Shown piece after piece: positions 60,122 to 64,000 of a stretch of DNA of 64,000 nucleotides (positions are counted from its first letter, which is position 1; the number at the start of each line of letters is the position of its first letter). A program made the position numbers and the translations under genes. The stretch spans positions 30,249,543-30,313,542 of the forward strand of contig NC_080671.1 in assembly GCF_030247195.1 (NCBI RefSeq), in the 5' to 3' direction. The stretch comes from Topomyia yanbarensis (Eukaryota; Arthropoda; Insecta; Diptera; Culicidae). The notes beneath the pieces are model-generated. The model saw only the letters and a list, made by a program, of their open reading frames with translations. It was not told where the DNA came from and made no database searches.

Positions 60122-60367
60122 TCAGGATGCAGCCATTTCTGTAATGACAGGTACTAACGTCTTAGGCCGGACTAAACTCGGGCCTAAAATCAAAGATAGT
60201 ACCGTGTGGCGGTACCAACTAGATTCAAGCTTACCGCTATAAGTGACTTTACGCTTGTCTGGACATGCCGCAGACTCAGGTGATTCGCATTTAATGCCAA
60301 AAGATCCTGACTCCTGCGTTGCAGAAGAAAAAGAGCTAAGTAGCCGGGAAACTCTAAGCTTGCTCAT
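60122..60367 (-). CDS. Unrecognised 81-codon open frame near the right end of the 9.4-kb element
   Basis: On the minus strand, pointing into the element from its right end, an ATG-initiated frame begins MSKLRVSRLLSSFSSATQES and includes CPDKRKVTYSGKLESSWYRH. A GT in an ACG|GTACT context just after SSWYRHT could be a splice donor, making this a first exon. Composition is more balanced than the surrounding DNA. Its position just inside the TIR fits an element-encoded protein. I do not recognise the family. The RKVTYSGKLESSWYR segment faintly recalls the starts of BED-finger-like proteins, but no zinc ligands are visible. Confidence 0.35.
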   Translation of the reverse strand: MSKLRVSRLLSSFSSATQESGSFGIKCESPESAACPDKRKVTYSGKLESSWYRHTVLSLILGPSLVRPKTLVPVITEMAAS

Positions 60368-60551
60368 ATGACCCTACTCCACGCTTTTTTCTAAACTTTC
60401 TTACTTCAAATCCTTGCTTTTCCTTGAGTACTATGGCTCTTAATATTGAAAAATATTTCACACCTTTTGTGTTTTTTTTATGCGGATTTTCAAAGTTATG
60501 CGGATTTTTTTTATGCGGTACGTATCCCCCGCATAAAAAAAAACTTCAGTG

Positions 60552-61843
60552 TATGCAGATGTCTGCTGGTAGACCGCGTGTCGAAGATAAACAGCCGGAG
60601 CTTTTGAAAGCAATAATGGATATCGCTCTATATGGATCAGCGGCTCATCAACGACGCCAAGATGAAAGCTACAGATGCATTCCTACATTAACCGATCTTA
60701 CTGAAGCAAAATCAGCAGGAGCGCTACGTACCTACGGCTCTTTCTCCGATGAGCTAATTCCTCTGAAGGAATGAAACACGTTAAAACCGTTCCAGTAAAA
60801 CTCATTAAAACACAGAACGACAAACATTCGCAGCACGATGATGGACGGTTTTGCACGGCAATTATTCGTATGTTGGAAGAATTTTCATCATTGCTGGGGC
60901 CAAGGGAAGTGTCTTTTGTAAGCCTGGATGACAAGGCTCGGGTACCACTAGGCATAACCGCTGAAAATAAGCAATCGCCGATGGTTATTCATGTAGAATA
61001 TAAAGTGTCCTTACCGGATCACGATTTTGTTGTGGCCAAACAAAAATCCTGCAAGATGCCAAGGGGAACCCCGAAGCGATTGGTTATAATGGCCCAACAT
61101 ATATTTCTATTCGATCAGCCAAGCACTGCTCTTCAACAGCGTTGTCACATGGTTTCGATTACACGCGACTTCTTGATTTACCTACCTGAGTTCCGAGGGT
61201 TTTCAAAGTTCGACGGGGATGTTAAACCAGTTCACGTTATTGTCTCGGATGGGGGTCCATAGGAGAACCCTCGTTATCAAAAGGTTGTATCTAGGTTTAA
61301 TCTTAGTATTTTTCACGAATACGTATTTTTCAGGTGATCAATGTGGCTGTTAATCATTTCGTAAATCACAATCTTGATGCCATATTCCTGGTAACAAATG
61401 CGCCAGGTAGAAGCGCATATAATAGGGTTGAACGTCGCATACCCCCATTAAGTAGACAACTCTCAGGTTTTATATTGTAGCATGAATTTTATGGATCTCA
61501 TTTAGACAGCCGGTTGAGAACTACAGACAAGGAACTAGAAAAGAAAAACTTCGGCCATGCGGGACAAACGCTCGCAGCTTTATGGAGCCAACTCATATTA
61601 GACGACTTTCCAGTTTACGCCGAATACGTTGAGCAGGATCAATCGGAAATGAAAGATTTAGTAGAAAAGGATGTTGCTTGGTTCGCGCATCATGTTCGGA
61701 GTAGTCAATACTTTTTACAAATCGTTAAATGTAAAAATGAAATTTGCTGCAAACCATTTCGTAGCAGTTTATTGATGCTGAGTAAAGCCATGTCAAGTGA
61801 TCCTCGAATTTTTCGCAAAATCACCGATCTTCATGAGGTATAA
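60552..61843 (+). pseudogene. DDE-like, transposase-related gene: central and C-terminal part
   Basis: It resumes after the 9.4-kb insertion with MSAGRPRVEDKQPELLKAIM and RQDESYRCIPTLTDLT. A frameshift near 60774 leads to VPVKLIKTQNDKHSQHDDGR, VSFVSLDDKARVPLGITA, VEYKVSLPDHDFVV, VHVIVSDGGP, TNAPGRSAYNRVERRIPPLS and NFGHAGQTLAALWSQL. The Asp residues in SLDDK and SDGGP plus the Glu in the HEFYGSH block could form a DDE triad (inference). Damage: the frameshift, a TAG directly after SDGGP (61261) and a TAG before HEFYGSHLD (about 61479). An apparent intron lies at about 61287-61333 (GTATCT...TTTTTCAG). The intron argues against a retrocopy. I recall similar multi-copy invertebrate proteins but cannot name the superfamily. 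Confidence 0.65.
61287..61333 (+). other. Apparent spliceosomal intron in the DDE-like gene
   Basis: About 47-50 bp, starting GTATCTAGG and ending in a T-rich tract and TTTTTCAG. Removing it joins RYQKV with VINVAVNHF in frame; a donor 3 bp earlier is also possible. The length is near the small end of insect introns. Confidence 0.55.
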
Positions 61844-62092
61844 TTTATTGTGTAGGGATTATGGTGATTAGCTTTTGGTATAAATATTTCGTTACAATTC
61901 CTTTTTTTCTTTAAGATATTAACCCTTAAACTTTATTGCATGATAGAATCGAAAATTTTATATCTCAAAAACTACTGAAGATAATTCAATGAATTTTTGC
62001 ACACTTATGGTATGATATTTGCACTATCTTATAAAAATATTCTTGCTTTATAATTGTGTAAATAACGGTACTTTGCATCTATTTAAAATTTT
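61844..62092. other. Non-coding DNA between the DDE-like gene and the next foldback
   Basis: AT-rich and without a gene. It may include the 3' UTR of the DDE-like gene. Confidence 0.4.
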
Positions 62093-64000
62093 CAATTGTA
62101 TTTTTTCTTGTGTTCTTCACGCTAAAAATTTTCAAAACTTATGTCAAATTATGCGAAAATCTTTCACCTTCAATAATCTGTATTGATAATTTTTCATTTT
62201 TGTTCCTGTCGAGAGTTATAGAGGATTTTGTAACTGTGCGCTGTTTCAACGCACGGCCCACTTTGATGCAACCCACGAGAACGTACATATTGGCAACGCC
62301 GCAGGTCGCAACGTCCTAATGCGCATCGCTTTGCAGGAGCGTATCTCATGTTCAAAATTGGCATCTCTGAGATTAAAGCAAAATGACAAGCTTTTCTTTA
62401 TGAATAATTGAAAATGAATGTTTTCTGAGTAATTTGCATGCTCTTTAGCGTTATTATATTGTTCAAGAGTTGTTTAATTTTCTGTCACTCAATACCTCGA
62501 ACAAGTGCGCTTGGTTGTTGCCAGCCGATGAGCAAAGTTGAGCAGTGGGCATGTTTAAATCTGCGTTGGCATATTTTTCGCAAATTGACATACTTCACCA
62601 CGTTTTATTTTCAGTTGGTTCTGTCTAAGAGGTAGCACGGTATATTGTGAATCTTTTCTTAAATCCACATAGCGACTTTTCAGCCATGCGTCATCGGGTC
62701 GTGCGTTAAATTACGCGCTCATTTAATTTGCATCAGTGCGAGTGAGAAAACGTTTTGACGTTTGTTTTTGTTTCAATCGCACTTGGGTGTTTTCCATATA
62801 GAGAGAACTCTACGAATTACTATATTATCTCAAGATATACAATATTTTCTCAAAAAAACATTCGATTGATTTATGTTATAAATATCACACGAATGATGTA
62901 TTCCGTTAAAAAAAAATCATAAATATGTTTGTCGCATCTTGTTTTTATGGCATCCATGTGGAGTGATAAATTTAAAAATTATATTGGTCAACACATGTAT
63001 AGCATATGTCGTAATGGGCGCAAAAAATACAACGAAAATAAATATGGACATGAACAAAACACAATTTTCCTTAAATTTACAATTTTACATCCCGTGTTCA
63101 TAGTAATGGGTTCCTCTATAACGCGTTTAAAATATAGGAAAATTTACACGTTTAATTTTTCTTCTTATAGTATTTGCCAAAGTAATGGAACTGAAATATT
63201 CGATGACTCAACAGGTACATGCGCAAAACTGTAACGATGATTTTGAAACAGCGATCGTTGATGATTAATTGAAATTCGACAAAAATAAATAATATCTTAC
63301 CAGAACTTTGAGAACCACCAATCAACAGAATTAACAGAAGCAATAGTGATAAAAAACCCCAACATCGATGCGATTGAACAACAGATTTTATGTAAACTTT
63401 TTTCAAAAGACACATCGTTGCTCACTCGGTGAAAATAAAAACGTGAAGTAAAATTCTGTTGGCATAAGATTTTCCACTTTCATATAGTAATGTTGTAGAC
63501 TAAAAAAGAATTTGGATATAACGTAGATGTATTTTGACTAATAAAAGTGTTTTTAAAGATGTTAATTGTTAGTAGCGTTAAATTATAATAATAAAAAATA
63601 TATTAAACAACTATGATTTTTGTTGTGCACTTCGGTCAAAAAAATTTAACGCATCTCAAAATATCCGGAAAAAATCACCTTCGATAATCCGTATTGAAAA
63701 GTTTGCCCTTTTGCGCTAATCAAGAGATATGGTTTCTTTTAGTCATGCGATGCGCACTTCCCACACGATACGCTTTCTGACGTAGTGACGTGCGACGTTG
63801 CCAATATGAACGTTCTCGCGGGCTGCATCAAAAGGTGCGTGCGTTGAAACAGCGCACTGTTACAAAATCCTTCATAACTCGCGATAGGAACAAAAATGAA
63901 AAATTATCAATACAAATTATTGAAGGTGAAAGATTGCCGCATAACTTAACATACGTTTTGAAAATTTTTAGCGTGAAGAGCACAAGAAAAAATACAATTG
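62093..64000. mobile_element. Foldback element, right end cut by window
   Basis: CAATTGTATTTTTTCTTGTG at 62093 pairs with the last bases of the window (ACAAGAAAAAATACAATTG). The arms continue for about 250 bp (62093-62340 and 63737-64000) through GCGCTGTTTCAACGCACG, ACGAGAACGTACATATTGGC and their inverses. The spacer is about 1.4 kb with no recognisable protein; the frames at 62929-63234 and 63152-63415 are AT-driven. The outer ends may lie beyond 64000 and before 62093. Confidence 0.82.

Larger units (their letters stand above)
51165..60551. mobile_element. 9.4-kb TIR element, CACTGAAGT ends, TA-flanked, repeated TTTTTATGCGG
   Basis: The left end CACTGAAGTCTTTTTATGCG and the right end, reverse-complemented CACTGAAGTTTTTTTTTATG, are inverted copies. 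TA is present at 51163-51164 and 60552-60553. Within 100 bp of the left end TTTTTATGCGG-type words occur at least five times, and the right end has them in both orientations. ATTTTCAAAGTTATGCG is present at both ends in direct orientation (about 51227 and 60486). The insertion splits a DDE-like gene. CACTG tips with a 2-bp duplication recall the CACTA/Mirage/Chapaev group, but this is unproven. It contains two MITEs, a hAT-like element and a retroposon tail. Confidence 0.82.

Overview
This is a eukaryotic, AT-rich, repeat-dominated window, and I recognise no intact host gene in it. It most probably comes from a mosquito (Culicidae, Aedes-like). The reasons are a tRNA-derived SINE resembling mosquito Feilai, a mariner of the D37E type common in mosquitoes, a BEL/Pao retrotransposon, an I-type retroposon, and repeated 3' modules that pair CA-rich DNA with an ACTCGGCCCTCCGGG hairpin. 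The species assignment is inference; no database search was possible.

Layout. 1-12.6 kb is one decayed I-clade non-LTR retrotransposon, cut by three later insertions: a long foldback element in ORF1 (232-2404), a composite insertion in the reverse transcriptase (about 5411-9868, itself holding a hAT-like element and smaller repeats), and a 770-bp TIR element with an ACAA duplication (11429-12198). 12.7-16.1 kb is non-coding. 16.1-20.0 kb holds two long, very pure satellites (7-bp and 8-bp units) around a segment with a degenerate hammerhead-like sequence. 20.0-22.7 kb is non-coding, followed by a SINE with a perfect 12-bp target duplication.

22.9-32.2 kb is a nest of TIR elements with perfect 8-bp target duplications: A (22943-32207) contains B (23333-28467), which contains C (26089-27968); a 1.4-kb foldback D (28832-30252) lies in A beside B. 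32.4-37.2 kb is a broken BEL/Pao LTR retrotransposon (gag, protease, RT, RNase H, integrase, and a possible membrane-spanning tail). 37.2-39.1 kb is a deleted Jockey/CR1-type retroposon. 39.1-46.0 kb is AT-rich with no convincing gene. 46.03-47.17 kb is a defective D37E mariner with both TIRs. 47.2-49.4 kb holds a Harbinger-type MITE and three unusual palindromes.

49.5-61.8 kb is the most intriguing part: an intron-containing gene of a DDE-like family (fragments at 50962-51164 and 60552-61843) split by a 9.4-kb TIR element (51165-60551). That element is flanked by TA, has repeated TTTTTATGCGG motifs at its ends, and carries a mariner-type MITE, a TTAA-flanked MITE and a hAT-like element with GCGGT-rich ends. 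62.1-64.0 kb is another foldback, cut by the window edge.

Functionally the genes do not form a pathway. The window records successive transposition, with relative ages readable from what interrupts what. Most coding segments carry stops, frameshifts or lost catalytic residues.
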